DNA of 64,000 bases from Bryoerythrophyllum caledonicum (GCA_963971425.1 OZ020524.1:18603845-18667844), one strand, 5' to 3'; positions 1-10,837 are shown, counted from the first letter of the stretch. Notes: generated by a model not told the origin, from the letters alone. Numbers and translations are program-made.

Positions 1-394
1 TATATTTAGTCTATTCCTTTGATTAATTTTCTCCTTTTTATTTATTTTTTTGTTTGTTCTTATTTTATTACCTTTTCTTATTTTTGTTTTATTTACTTTC
101 TTTGTTTTATTTCCTTTGTCTTCTCCAATTAGTAGTAGTAGTTTGTAGTAGATGGGTTCTTTGTTTTGTATTATAATTTTTTGTTTTTGTATATGTTTCT
201 CATATTTTATTTTGTGTTTTTTTGTTTGTATGTATTTGTCTTTGTATGTGTGTATGTGTATGTATGTGTTTCTTTGATGGTGTGTGCCTGTATTTGTGTA
301 TGTATATGTGCTTCTATTCGGTTCTTTATTACTATTCATTCGTATGTTCGTTTTACTATGTGCCATAGTTTTTGTCTTCGTATTTGTATCAGTA

Positions 395-720
395 ATTGTG
401 TTCATATTTGTGTTAGTACACGTACTAGTATCCGTATTGGTATTTTCGTCGGTATTCGTACTAGTATAGGTGTCAGTATTTGTATTAGTGTACGTACACA
501 TATATATATCAGTATTCATATCAGAATATGTACTTGTATTCGTTTCAGTGTATGTACTAGTATAGAAATCAGTATACGTGCTAGTACTTGTACACGTATA
601 CGTACCGGTATACTTAATATTATAGGTACCAGTAATCATATCAGTATTTGTATCCGTACATGTATTAGTATTGTATGTATTAGTATTTGTACTAGCATTC
701 GTTTTGTAATATAGTATCAA
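395..720 (-). repeat. Variable GTAT/GTAC-rich tandem repeat in LINE copy A
   Basis: On the plus strand the stretch is a run of short units such as GTATCAGTAT, GTACTAGTA and GTACGTA with a 6- and 12-base periodicity. Read on the minus (element) strand it encodes Thr-, Tyr- and Asn-rich repeats. Copy P carries the same kind of repeat at 43262-43620, between its leader and its 2A region. This marks a family-specific variable hinge region rather than random microsatellite. Confidence 0.75.
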
Positions 721-1988
721 CTCAACTTTTGTGTATGTTTTCCTTCCACATTTTGATGGGTTGGTTTTTGGGTTTATATGTGTGGGTGTGTGTGGGTTTA
801 TATTTGTGTATGTGTGCGCGGTGATGTTTGTTTTGTGTGTGTAGGTTACAAATTTTATGCAGTATTTTGGGGGGGTGTTTATTGGGGTATAGATGCCAAT
901 GTATATGTTGGTGTTTGTATCAGTATTTCTATTGGCATGTTTAATAGAATATAGAGTGAGTGTTGTGACCCGAAAAATGTATGTTTTTCTCCAGGGATTG
1001 TGGTTAAGGAGTTGTTGCGAGTTAGGAGGAAGTTTACGTGGGTAAGGAGGGTAGTGATATTTTTTGATTTTAGGATAGGTGGTTGGGAGTGATGTGTATG
1101 GTGTATGTGAAGGTGCATGTTTTTGTAGGTATTGAGTAGTATGGCGGTATTTTTTAGATGGTGTTTGATGTGAAATATGTGTTGTTTTGGGTATAGGGGG
1201 TTGTGGGGGGTATGTATGTTTGTGAGATGTGTATGTAGTGTGTGTGTTTACCCGAGGAATGTGGTGTGTGTTTTGAGTATGTTTGTGGAAGTACGATGTG
1301 TTTTTTGGAAGAGTAAAGTTCCCCTTTGTAGATGGTAAGTGTGCAATCTTTGGTATTGAGTGTGGTTTGTATGTGGTTTCCCGAAGGAGGTATGTGTTCC
1401 ATATACACTTGTGTGGACAAAGTGTGTATGTATTAGGAGTAAAACTCTTAAGAATATAAGAGGAAACAATGAGCCCTACAGTGTAGGGGAGTTTGTTGAT
1501 CCGTGACTTGTATCTATGTATGTGTGTGATGCAAGCATTTTTTTCAACAACACTAGAGAAAAAGAGGACTATGGTGAGGGAGGGGAAGGTTACTAAGTGT
1601 TGGGGGGGGGAAGGGGGAGAGGTATCTATAAGGTAGATTTCTAGCAACGAGTTGCAAAGTGTAGAATAGGTAATGAGGGGGTATGTGGATAGAAATGTGC
1701 TGGTGGGTGCATCTAAGAGGTAAGGTGGAGCTATTGAAGAGGGCCCATCGTAGTGGGTTAGGAGGAGAGAGATTACAAGGGACATATGAGGACGTAGAGG
1801 TAACATAGATGACTTATGAGGCAAAACTAGAGAGAGGAGTTGAGTTGAGGGTATGACAATAGTCATAATGACAACTATGATGGTGATAAAGAGATAACTA
1901 TTAGTAGGGGTGAAAGGTAGAGAGGGGGTCAAGTTACCAATCCACCACAGAGTTCCATGGTGGTGGAAACTTTGTCTGTGGTCCGTGG

Positions 1989-3434
1989 TCAATCCACGTT
2001 TGTCGGATCTCCTGGGGCGGGAAGCTTGGACCTCGAGATATCTTGCAGTGCTAGTAATGTGGAGGCCATCAAACTCTCCACATTGGTGAATTTGGTGCGG
2101 AGCTCATTGGTGGCATTGTTGGTATACTCTCGGGTTTCCTTGATGATGTCTTCTCGAAGAGTAGATAGCTCCTTGCGTAGTCTCTGGTTACCTGCTTCCA
2201 TGATGGCTGCCATTTCCGATCTGGTGATGCCGGCAGGGGTGGGTGTGACCTGGATTGAATCAACGGTGTTGACTAGGGCCTTGTTGATATCGTTAAAACC
2301 CCATTTCTCGACCAGGGAGGGAGTGGGGGGTGCAATGCCTTCAAGGCTTCTACGGTGAGGAGCAATTTCTACGTGGTGACTACCAATTGTGAATGTTTTG
2401 TTTAGCAACTTCCTGTAGATAATAGGATTAATAAGTTGCACATTAGCACTGCCATTGTGCTTTCCCCCTTCCTGCTTGTGGAACCATATGGATATAACAT
2501 TCTTCTCTTCAAACACCTTGTTGATGATGGCCGAGGTTTCCTCAACACCCATGAGGATGGGGAGTTGTGAGAGTGTGACCATGAGAGCATCCCTTTTTGC
2601 TCGATCAGTGGTTGAAAATCCACTTGAGCTAGTAGCCCTTGCTGGAATCACTTCTTGGTGTGTAGTGATTTGGTGGAGTTCGAATTTCTTGGCCTGTTGT
2701 GGGGTTGGGGCAACAATGAAGGCGTGTGTCTCTCCTAGCACCTTCTGTACGTCGACTATTTCAAACTCCATCTTCCTATTGAATCCGTTTACAACTATGT
2801 CCTGATAGAGTGTGTGTGCCGCAATACCTTTGAGATTGTCACTCTTGATCCTCACTGATAAGTTCTTCCTTGCTACTACATGGAAGGTCTTACATACCTT
2901 TCCCATGATAGCTGGGCCTAGAGGGTCTAGTTGTAATATGAAGTACCTGGTGCCTCTAAGTAGAGATATAGCATCCACCTCTGGCCTGAGGAGGTGGAGC
3001 TTAATTATTCCTGCCCATATGCCCATGCCATGCTTTTTGACCCCTTTGCATAGGACTGCAACGGGGTCCATTAAGCTAGTGCCAAGAGGGATCCCCATGT
3101 GCTCGAGTCTAGCAATCGTGAGTATCTTCACGTCATCATGATACATGTTGTGTTGTGGCAATTCAAAGTGAATTGCTACGTAGAAGTCAAGGGAAAGACC
3201 AGTCACAGGGGAGGTGGGAATGTCAAATGGTACCTGAGTCAAGTTATAGTGTTGCCCTACAATTTTGTCTTGCCGTATTGAGGGATATAATAGTTGTGGG
3301 ATCCTCGGATAAGCCACCTCAACTCCAAAAGCTTCCTCCGCTTCTTCCTTGGGCACTCCTCGTGTGATCATGTCCATGATACTTTCTCCACTAAATAAAG
3401 GTTCTTGTCCAGCATCCGTGGCAAGTTTCTCCAT
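1989..3434 (-). CDS. LINE ORF1 protein, RRM-like, with C-terminal coiled coil
   Basis: An intact 481-residue ORF starting MEKLATDAGQ. I infer the RNA-binding, RNP-forming ORF1 protein of the LINE because of its place between the 5' leader and the repeat/2A region. The segment around residues 300-360 (ending near IEIAPHRR-type VEIAPHRRSLEG) has the alternating hydrophobic strands and small-residue turn (NGSANVQL) of an RRM fold, and a second, weaker RRM-like stretch lies around residues 185-225. Residues about 410-465 form a likely coiled coil (heptad-like QRLRKELSTLREDI). No zinc knuckle is visible. Copies M and P have no equivalent in this window, so they may be ORF1-less or rely on other copies. 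Family-level identity with plant L1 type ORF1 proteins is unproven; a profile search would settle the RRM call. Confidence 0.6.
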   Translation of the reverse strand: MEKLATDAGQEPLFSGESIMDMITRGVPKEEAEEAFGVEVAYPRIPQLLYPSIRQDKIVGQHYNLTQVPFDIPTSPVTGLSLDFYVAIHFELPQHNMYHDDVKILTIARLEHMGIPLGTSLMDPVAVLCKGVKKHGMGIWAGIIKLHLLRPEVDAISLLRGTRYFILQLDPLGPAIMGKVCKTFHVVARKNLSVRIKSDNLKGIAAHTLYQDIVVNGFNRKMEFEIVDVQKVLGETHAFIVAPTPQQAKKFELHQITTHQEVIPARATSSSGFSTTDRAKRDALMVTLSQLPILMGVEETSAIINKVFEEKNVISIWFHKQEGGKHNGSANVQLINPIIYRKLLNKTFTIGSHHVEIAPHRRSLEGIAPPTPSLVEKWGFNDINKALVNTVDSIQVTPTPAGITRSEMAAIMEAGNQRLRKELSTLREDIIKETREYTNNATNELRTKFTNVESLMASTLLALQDISRSKLPAPGDPTNVD

Positions 3435-3490
3435 GGTGGAGAAGCCTAACCAAAAATGAAAAGAGGAGAAGTCAGGAGTAGAGACTTGTA

Positions 3491-4144
3491 CTAGGGGGGG
3501 AAATTGCCTCTCGCTTTCTTTGATGGGGTTGGTAGGTCTTCGACGAAAGGGGTTTTAGTATGGGCTTCTGTAAACCTCTTGGAGCTCTCTGAGGTACTCT
3601 CCACCTCCATGTCTACCGCTTTGTGTGTCTGGGAGAGTAGTGTATGGGGGTCAGGGAGGTCACCAAAGGTTACTAGGGCTAGGGGGGGGATGCTGCTCGC
3701 CATTCGCGAGGGGGAGGTAGTAGCGTACTCACCGTCACTTAGGTAGTACGGGAAATGGTAGGTCTCGGGTGGGAAGGGAGGTCGTAGCTGGGGGAAGAGG
3801 GGGCCACTGTGAGGAGAGAGGGTTATAGTGGGGAGTTGTAATAAGAAAAAAGAGTCGAAAGCGTTTGAGGATGGGGGTCGGTGGGGAAGGAGGGTCACGG
3901 TTAGGGGGAGTTGCAAGTCGTGGGTCACAAGGTTCGGGTCTTGGGTCGCTACTAGGGGGTCGCAGGTACCTTCCTTGGGTCGTAACCTGATTGCAGGTCG
4001 CAGGGGAGTAGGTGCAGGTCGCAAACAGGGCGGTCGTGGGTTCAGCCAGGTCGCAGGGGAGTATACGGGTTCGGCCAGGTCGTAGGCACCTTCTCTGGGT
4101 CGTAACCCGATTGCAGGTCGCAGGGGAGTAGACGCAGGTCGCAA
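3491..4144 (-). CDS. Small Pro-rich ORF upstream of LINE ORF1, unknown function
   Basis: A 217-residue open frame ending 56 bases before ORF1. Its N-terminal half is translated from a tandem duplication and is arginine/proline rich; the C-terminal half (from about SDGEYATT to KKARGNFPP) is acidic then basic and looks like ordinary protein. It might be an N-terminal module once fused to ORF1, or a leader ORF translated by chance. I do not recognise any domain. Confidence 0.3.
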   Translation of the reverse strand: MRPASTPLRPAIGLRPREGAYDLAEPVYSPATWLNPRPPCLRPAPTPLRPAIRLRPKEGTCDPLVATQDPNLVTHDLQLPLTVTLLPHRPPSSNAFDSFFLLQLPTITLSPHSGPLFPQLRPPFPPETYHFPYYLSDGEYATTSPSRMASSIPPLALVTFGDLPDPHTLLSQTHKAVDMEVESTSESSKRFTEAHTKTPFVEDLPTPSKKARGNFPP

Positions 4145-4191
4145 ACAGGGCGGTCGAGGGTTCAGCCAGGTCGCAGGGGAGTAGACGCAGG
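3959..4191 (-). repeat. Tandem duplication of about 115-120 bp in LINE 5' region
   Basis: Two consecutive copies (3959-4078 and 4079-4191) share the succession GTCGTAACC, GATTGCAGGTCGCAGG, GCAAACAGGGCGGTCG and GGTTCAGCCAGGTCGCAGG. They differ by a few substitutions and one small indel. GCGACCT-type cores recur in the 21-base repeats of copy P (43137-43258), so this is an expandable array in the family's 5' region. Confidence 0.8.
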
Positions 4192-4231
4192 ACGCGATTA
4201 GAGCCCGTACCCAATCTGCGGGGGTTTCAAA

Positions 4232-5611
4232 CTACTCTTCTCGAGATGAGACCGTTGAGCAACGTCTGTATCTAACGTCTGTTTCGAGGCGGGGTTCACT
4301 TTGATTGAGCTCCAGGGGGGGTGTTGGAGCGGGGGGTGTTGGAACGGGGTGTGTTGAAGCGGGTGCTGCTGAAGCGGGGGTTTCTGGAGCGGGGTGTGCT
4401 GAAGCGGGTGCTGCTGAAGCGGGGGTTTCTGGAGCGGGGGGTGCTGGGACAATGGGTTTAGATTCACTGTGAGGGTTCCGGGTTGCAGAGGCTGGGGGGG
4501 CTGGCGATGGTGACCTGTTTGAGCTCAGGTGTGTACATGCGTTTTCGGAGCTGGGGTGTATACATGCGTTTTCGGGGATCCTGTTGGGGAGGGGTCGGTG
4601 GTTTTGTTGTCCTCGCAGGGTCTTCACATCGTTTTGTCTCCAGGTCTTCGTAGAGTTTTGTTGTTCGAGCAGGGTCCTCTCAGGGTTTTGTTGTCTTCGC
4701 AGAGTCCAGTCGGGTTGAGTCTGAGGGGTCTGTATTTTTCGGAGGAGAGTCTGGTCCGTCCTAGTGGGTCGGGTGAGTCCTTCTGTTCGTGTCTGAGTGA
4801 GTTCTTCTATTCGTGTCCGAGTGAGTCGAGGGAGTCCGAGTGAGTCGAGGGTGCTACAGTAAGAGTCTACTGAGGGGGGGAAGCTGAAGTCTGTAAGGTG
4901 GGGAGGCGGGAGAGGGAGGGGGGAGGGAATGGTAAGTGAGAGGGAAGAAGGAAGGGTGTGGGAGCGTGGGGAGGGGGAACCTGTTGCGGGAGAAGAGAGG
5001 GCGTAGGGAAGTTGGAGGTGGGTTGAGAGGGAAATTAAAGGCTGTGTGAGTATACTTTCCTCTTTGGTTTGATTTGTTTTTTCGTGCTCGTGATGCTCTT
5101 GCTGCTGTGTAGTTGTAGCTTGGCTACTGGTCTCCTGCCGCAGATCGTCACTAGGTCTCTTATCGCTGTTACTGATGTACTGTGTGGCTGTGGTGGTGGC
5201 GTAGGTTGTTGGTGGGGGCGCGCAAGGTGAATCCGGGTAGCTACAGGCTTGTGAGCAACTGTTCCATGCTTTCAGTCTGTGGGGCGTGTTGGTGTCTTGA
5301 TGTGCTCCTCTTATTCGATCTGTAGATCTGCACAAAAATTTCCAGCGCTTCCGCGTGCGGCGTGTAGATATAAACTTCCTAGTGTTGTGCCTATGGGTTA
5401 GCAGGTTAGTAACAATATGGTTGTGCTTAGTGCTGTGACTAGTGTGTGTGGGGCTACGATTAATAGAGATCCATATTGTGTAAAAAGAGTAAGCTGAGTA
5501 AAGTATAACCTGTGTTGCAGAGAAGTTGTTGCCGTTGACCAGGGTTGAATTGTTCTCGTGCTCAATCTTTGCGTGTGGAGTGTCTGGGTTGGGAGGGAGG
5601 AAGAGACTCAT
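4232..5611 (-). CDS. LINE 5' ORF (ORF0-like), low-complexity 459-residue protein
   Basis: A long open frame in the 5' leader of copy A, starting MSLFLPPNPD. It is rich in Thr, Pro, Ser and Gln, with internal repeats: TRT-x-E/GLT units around residues 265-290 and a duplicated PAPETPASAAPAS segment near residues 395-440. Around residue 100 it encodes RTRKRWKF, matching RTRKRWKI in the 5' ORF of copy P at about 42439-42462, although the surrounding DNA has diverged. Keeping this short motif and its frame in two diverged copies hints at real coding, perhaps a nuclear-localisation or RNA-binding patch. The repetitive C-terminal part could be open by composition alone. No known domain recognised. 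Confidence 0.4.
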   Translation of the reverse strand: MSLFLPPNPDTPHAKIEHENNSTLVNGNNFSATQVILYSAYSFYTIWISINRSPTHTSHSTKHNHIVTNLLTHRHNTRKFISTRRTRKRWKFLCRSTDRIRGAHQDTNTPHRLKAWNSCSQACSYPDSPCAPPPTTYATTTATQYISNSDKRPSDDLRQETSSQATTTQQQEHHEHEKTNQTKEESILTQPLISLSTHLQLPYALSSPATGSPSPRSHTLPSSLSLTIPSPLPLPPPHLTDFSFPPSVDSYCSTLDSLGLPRLTRTRIEELTQTRTEGLTRPTRTDQTLLRKIQTPQTQPDWTLRRQQNPERTLLEQQNSTKTWRQNDVKTLRGQQNHRPLPNRIPENACIHPSSENACTHLSSNRSPSPAPPASATRNPHSESKPIVPAPPAPETPASAAPASAHPAPETPASAAPASTHPVPTPPAPTPPLELNQSEPRLETDVRYRRCSTVSSREE

Positions 5612-5850
5612 GAGAGGTATGCAGATCTTGTTGTTTCCTCACCAGATCTGAGTTAGATCTGATTTCTCACGACCAACAGGCAAGGTTCTTTGCACCAACA
5701 CCAAACCCTCGCTCTCAGATCTACTTTGCTAAGATCAAGCCTACATGAACGATTCGAGTTCAACTAACCTCAGATCTGGTGTTTTGAGCACTATCCAACA
5801 CATATCGCTGCTTCCTAAACCTCTCAACTCCTCAGATCTACAATTTACGG
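5280..5850 (-). promoter_or_regulatory. Cluster of AGATCT palindromes in LINE 5' leader
   Basis: About seven AGATCT hexamers, usually as CAGATCTG/A or TAGATCTG/A, fall within some 570 bases at the presumed 5' end of copy A. The leaders of M and P (41690-42480) also carry several AGATCT or GATCTGA sites. LINEs need an internal promoter in the leader; repeated palindromes there are candidate transcription factor sites. The function is inferred from position and repetition only. Confidence 0.35.
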
Positions 5851-5950
5851 GGGCTCTCAACAAGGCCAGCCACACTTGTCGCCCGTAAACCTAGTTTCTG
5901 AGGCTAAGTCCTTCCTCCACCCTCACCAGAAAAAATGGAGCTCAACCCTC

Positions 5951-8491
5951 CATCACTTCAGTGCAGTCCGAAAACTAATTGGAAAAATTGTCAAGTGCCA
6001 GCGAGTGAGGAAACTCCAATTTTTTTTTTTTTAAGGACACTTCACTGAATGTGAGATTTTCAATACTACTCCAAAATTTATTTTTAGTGTAGGTACTTTA
6101 TGATTTGAAAGCTCTATAACTTTTTACTTTTGATGAAGATTTTTACTGGGAGTACAACTATCTATACTACTTAAAGAGAGTGATGATAATTAGTATGGTT
6201 GGTAAAAATATTCATTGAGAGTAAAAATTTATCGCACTTTTTAATCAATATAGTGTGCTCACACTATACATAAACTTTAGATGACAAATAATTTAACCTC
6301 CTTTCATTTTGTCAAATTTTTATATTGTTTTTAGACTTTAGTGAAAAAAATGCATGTTATTCCAAGTAAAACATTTTCACACATTGCCATTTAATGTCAA
6401 GCAAGGAACCAAAAAACTCCTTTTCCATGCATAACTTATAGATCTTTATATTTTACATTTTATAGTTTTTCTACTACAAGATGTGGCATAGACCGATTGG
6501 ATTATTATTCTAAAACATATTTAGTTCACACAATACACATCGTGAATTGGCAATTTTTGAAGCTCCACTCCTTGCACAATTGTTTTGAATATGCTACACC
6601 CCTTCTCTACCTCTAAAAATTGGTGTACAAGGAAGTAATATCATGATCAACATAATGGTATAAAATTTTCCTTGTGTAGTGCAAAATTTTGACACCAAAT
6701 GAAGTCGGAGGCTGTTGGACCTTGCAATATAAGGAAAAAAAATGAATTGATTTTTCTACTAAGATCACTAGGATCTTCAATCCAGGCGATCAAAGTTGAT
6801 GAAATTTTGTGAGTATGCTTCTTAATTAGTCTTATTTGTGACCCTACGGTCAAAACTAGCTATAAATTTTTTTGTTTCATTCCATACTCATCTCACTAGA
6901 ATGAGTTGTTTTGAAGTATTTGTGGTGTGAAATTGTCAAAGAAATTTAGGGTTTGAAGTTGGAAGAAAAGTAAATTACAAAAAAACAATTTTCCTAGATA
7001 GAATTGCAATGTGTTTTTTTTGTATTGAAAAATGATTCAAAGCAATTTGATTATGCAATTAGGATTGACAGGATTGGGTATAGCTTATTTTGTATTCCAC
7101 TATTCATAAAATTGCTTTGCATTGGTTGTCATTAAATTTTAGAGTACATTTGAAGGGCTATGTTTTCTTTTTGGGCATCACCTACTCTTTCCTGAGCCAA
7201 TCAAACTCCCTCCCTCCACGTTTAGTCCACTAGTTTTTATTCCTTCCATGGTTCTAGTGCAAAAAAAAAACCCTTAGAACTTTGAAGTGTCAACCGTAGA
7301 GTAAGGATCTTGTTATCTCATGTAGACGGACTAGTGGGTGGGCTAGGGATAGACCTCTTTTTCTGGCTTTTTTTTAAATTTCCATGGTACATGAGTTTTT
7401 CTTGGATTTTTGGGGGTCAAATTTAGGGCTTGCGGCCCCAAATTAGCCTTGAAGGGCCTACCTTGATGTAAATAGGGCCTCCTTCCAACATAAAAATAGG
7501 GGCCACGTTTTGTCTACACCCTCCTTCCCTTAGGGCAAAACCCCATGTAATGCGCGACCCAAATTATCACTGTAGCTTCCCTACTTGTAGAATGTAGGGA
7601 AGAAAATGTAGGATCACTTCTGTATGTCACACCCGTCAGCTATCATAATCAACCCAAGGGTTTTTGGTGCTTCCAAGTTGTACCCCAATTACCTTTATTA
7701 AGAGAATCTGAAAGGTCCCACCTTGAAGTTCCCCATGTGTCATTGCTCTGATCAGTATGTTGGGATGAATGGAGAAGTTGACGGGCTTGAAAGACGGCTC
7801 CATCATCCCCGAGATAATTAGCTACACCCGACCTTCCTTTTTCCGGTAGGATGAGAAGCTATCTACATGGAAGTGACCCGACCCCGTCAAAGATAACTGG
7901 TCGGGCATTGCATGGAACCAGGCTCTTACCATCCGTCTACATGGTTTAAAGAGATCCGTAGAATAGGGCCCGGGGCGAATTGACCCCCTCGTTGGGAGTT
8001 ACCCGAGGTGGGCCCCCTCTTCATTGCATGGGGTCATTTTTCTGGCCCTCTTATTTTGGGAGGTCCAGACTCTTTTGCTTGGATTTTTTAGGGACAATTT
8101 TGGGGCCTACAAATTGCAACCGGGACGATGCCACTTTAAAAGCCTTGACTGACAGCAGCCCCATAAAATGAACCAAAGCCCACTCTTTCTCGCTTTAAAG
8201 ATGCTCCCGAAGAAGAACGCCAACCACAGCCTCAACGGTGTGAAAATATCGCCCTCGGCGCCGCGAGTGCGGGTGGCACCGGTGACGTGCCGCGCATGAA
8301 AAGCGACGGAACCTCGGACGGATATGATCCGTGCCAGAACACAACAGCGATCGCAAAAGCATTCCGTCCTCCGCCAATCAAACACCACCCATAAGCGTCC
8401 TATATTGCCAGACCTCGGCCACATCAATTCCTCTCTTCTACCACACCCTCACCTCTCGCGCGAGCCTGGAGAAGCGATAGTTCTACTCAAG
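5951..8491. other. AT-rich intergenic DNA with dispersed repeat; thioredoxin upstream region
   Basis: No convincing gene. 6480-7000 belongs to a dispersed repeat also seen on both sides of the MULE. Between 7320 and 8110 two loosely similar blocks (a TTTCTGGC stretch followed by TTGGATTTTT and TTTTGGGGCC/TTTAGGGC) suggest an old internal duplication. The last 100-150 bases before 8492 are GC-rich and probably contain the thioredoxin promoter and 5' leader; no clear TATA box stands out. Confidence 0.5.
6480..7000 (+). repeat. Dispersed AT-rich repeat, full copy
   Basis: This stretch matches two other places in the window. Its left part, including GATGAAATTTTGTGAGTA at about 6797-6814, resembles 16960-17090; its right part, including GTTTTGAAGTATTTGTG followed by TGAAATTGT, resembles 32990-33090. 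Those two places flank the MULE on the left and right, so the MULE appears to have inserted into a copy of this repeat. No coding capacity or terminal structure is obvious; class unknown. Confidence 0.55.
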
Positions 8492-9942
8492 ATGGCGGCT
8501 CTAGCTGTGGAGAGGATTGCGGCCACTCCTGGCGCCATGGCGTCGGTGCGTGGCGTGGGTGTCACATCGATACGCGCTGCAGCTTTGGTGGGGCGTCGGC
8601 AGGTCCTGCGCACTGGAGGCGCGATGGTGGCTGTCCGTGGAGGACGAGCTGGAGCCGGTGTTGCGTGCAGGAGCTCCGTGAAGCCGTTGGGGGATACCCA
8701 CGGCAATGTGGTGGAGTTTCAGAGTGGTATGTGTGTCCTTTTCTTTCTTTCTTTCGTTCTTTCTTGTGCGCTCTTTTGCCCCCCTGAATGTGGACATCTC
8801 TAGTGGGTTGGACTTCTAAGGAGAAGCATGAGTTTTGGTCCAGTGAAGTTGCCAATGGCTTTGTATCATGCGTTTCGGGGTTGATGGGCAGCCATGAGGA
8901 AGTTACTGTGTAGCAGAAGCTCAGTGGAAGGTAGTGAATGGAGGTTCTAATTTATTTGATTCTCTTTCTGTTTGGTTTTTGAGTTTCAGCTTTGAACCAC
9001 AGTCTTCTGGTTTGATTTTATTTGTGGAAACCCCTAATTTTCGGTGGTTTTATCTTCTTGCAGAGGCTGAGTTTGACGCGATTCTCAAGGAGGCTGGAGA
9101 TAAATTGGTTGGTTAATTTTTACCTTGATGCTCAACTCTTCCTCGATATATGGTGTTGGAGATTGGTGCACGATTCTGAGTTATGTATGAGAACATGTAT
9201 GAATTTGAATCATGGGTGTGTTGCTTGTTAGCACTGTAATAGCTCTGAGATATGAGTGCCCAAGCGAAGAAAATAGCAACTTTCCATGTGTAGTCAAACT
9301 ATCCTATGTCGTAGAGAACTTTTTTTAATAAATGTTTATAGGGATTGATTTGAGTTTTACCTATGGACTCTTAGGTTCGTCTGAAATTCTGTATCTTTGT
9401 ATCGAGATTTAGGAAAGAATCTCACTCTGACTATGACGAGGCAATGAATTCTTGATCACAGTAATGCTCAACTGGTGAGATCGTATGGAACCGGTTGTGG
9501 AGCTCTAGATGCGCAGTTTTAGATGCAGTGATAGTTGCTTTCAACGTCTGATGTGCAAAGTATGATGGTAATGTGCAGGTTGTACTCGACATTTCCACAA
9601 CTACGTGCGGGCCTTGCAAAATGATCTACCCCAAGCTGGTAGAGATGAGCCTGCAGTACCCTGATGCCGTCTTCTTGAAGATCAACGGCGACACCAACAG
9701 CGACACCCGGGTAAGTCTTGCACTCCTCTGCTGATTAGACCTATTCGTCTCTTTGTCATCGCGTCTCATTTGGAGTTGGTTGGGGCCGCATGCAGAGTCT
9801 CATGCGCAAGTGGGGAGTGCGAGCAGTGCCCAACTTCAGGTTTTTTAAGAACGGCGATCAGGTGCATTCGCACACTGGAGCCAAGCTGGATGAGCTCAAG
9901 ACGCGATTCGCGGAACATTACGGCCAACCTATCAAAGTGTAG
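8492..9942 (+). CDS. Chloroplast thioredoxin, f-type-like, with TCGPC active site (4 exons)
   Basis: Exons 8492-8726, 9064-9107, 9579-9710 and 9796-9942 join with GT/AG introns into a 185-residue protein. It should reduce disulfides in plastid target enzymes, using electrons from ferredoxin-thioredoxin reductase. Residues 1 to about 65 are Arg/Ala/Val-rich without acidic residues other than one Glu, fitting a transit peptide. The thioredoxin fold runs from about residue 72 to the end: KLVVLDIS strand, active site TCGPCK at 102-107, the VPNF cis-proline turn and the GAKLDEL segment typical of f-type proteins. The usual Trp before CGPC is Thr here. The start ATG is chosen because it follows CAAG in a good context and opens the transit peptide; an in-frame ATG further upstream lies in leader-like sequence. 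Assignment to f rather than another plastid class is by motif likeness only. Confidence 0.85.
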
Positions 9943-10837
9943 GCGTGCCATCGACATTACATTCTCAAGCCTGCAGATTATTGTACAGTGCCAAGGATCT
10001 GGATCGCAGGACAGGGATGTTTGTATCAATTTGTCGACCTCACATTGTTTTGTAACATTGTCATATTTAACTTATAATGAGAAAAGTACTGTGAATTTTG
10101 CAAGAGTTTGAGGCTCCTGAACATCTGCTGCTTTCAGAATTAGGGTTGAACAGTTTGAAGAGAGTTACTTCATTAATTGCACGGACGTATCGTCAAGTCT
10201 GGCTTGTGTGCATTGCGATGCTTACCCGAAAATTGGGAACGGCAGATCACTAGACTTCTTTACGATTCAACGATACCAGAATTGTTGAAAATGATGCAAA
10301 GTCACAAATTTCCTACCATTGGGAAGTTAAATATTCCGGTTTGACTGGTTGGGACCTTATTGCACACTGCTTTACAAACTGATAGCTGCGTTTTCAGCTC
10401 ACAACGCTGCTGCTTCGGCTCGACTTTAGAGCACACATTCAACGCATGTTGTTCATGAAGCTGTGACAGACTAACACACCCAGTTGGTGAAATGCAATGG
10501 AAAACATGAGACTGCTTCCAAGGCTTCGAGCCTACGAACATACACCACTTCCACATTCGTTCATATGCGGCCAACATTATGCCACTTTGTACATGTTGGC
10601 AGGGCTTTACAGGATAGGGTTTAAGGCATTCCACAGAGAGTTCTAGAATCCAGATAACTTTGTGTCTTCAAGTCTTTGCAGAGCTTCTGCATGTTGGGGT
10701 TATCCATTTTGGAATTTGCACGAGAGTGTGGCGCTCGTGTGGTGAATTGGTCTTGAGACTAGGATTGCTCTGTTGTTGTAATGTTGTGTCTGGCAGGGTT
10801 TAGTGAGTAGGAGAAAGGTTTAGGGGTGGAATTGGAG
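9943..10837. other. Thioredoxin 3' region and PORR gene upstream region
   Basis: Non-coding. The first 150-200 bases are probably the thioredoxin 3' UTR (an AATGAGAAAAG stretch near 10077 could serve polyadenylation). The last 150 bases before 10838 should hold the PORR promoter and leader. I see no RNA gene or repeat here. Confidence 0.5.

Larger units (their letters stand above)
1..5950 (-). mobile_element. LINE copy A, 5' portion (Dualen/RandI-like family)
   Basis: This is the 5' half of a non-LTR retrotransposon on the minus strand. In element order it holds a 5' leader rich in AGATCT sites, a low-complexity 459-residue ORF, a second small ORF, ORF1 (481 residues), about 1.2 kb of spacer and a variable tandem repeat. 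The left window edge cuts it before ORF2. It is joined to copies P and M by three shared parts: the short coded motif RTRKRWK in the 5' ORF, the Thr/Tyr-coding tandem repeat, and a sequence just downstream encoding YYKLLLLIG, which matches the region around the first, decayed 2A-like motif of copy P. It is the only copy here with a visible ORF1. The right boundary near 5950 is approximate; no clear target duplication was found. Confidence 0.75.

Noticed and set aside
166-714. Plus-strand frame rich in Val, Cys, Ile and Tyr
   Set aside because: It is the antisense of the LINE's Thr/Tyr-coding tandem repeat; open only because of the repeat composition.
1957-3367. Several plus-strand frames opposite ORF1
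   Set aside because: Antisense shadows of the ORF1 coding sequence, with no domain.
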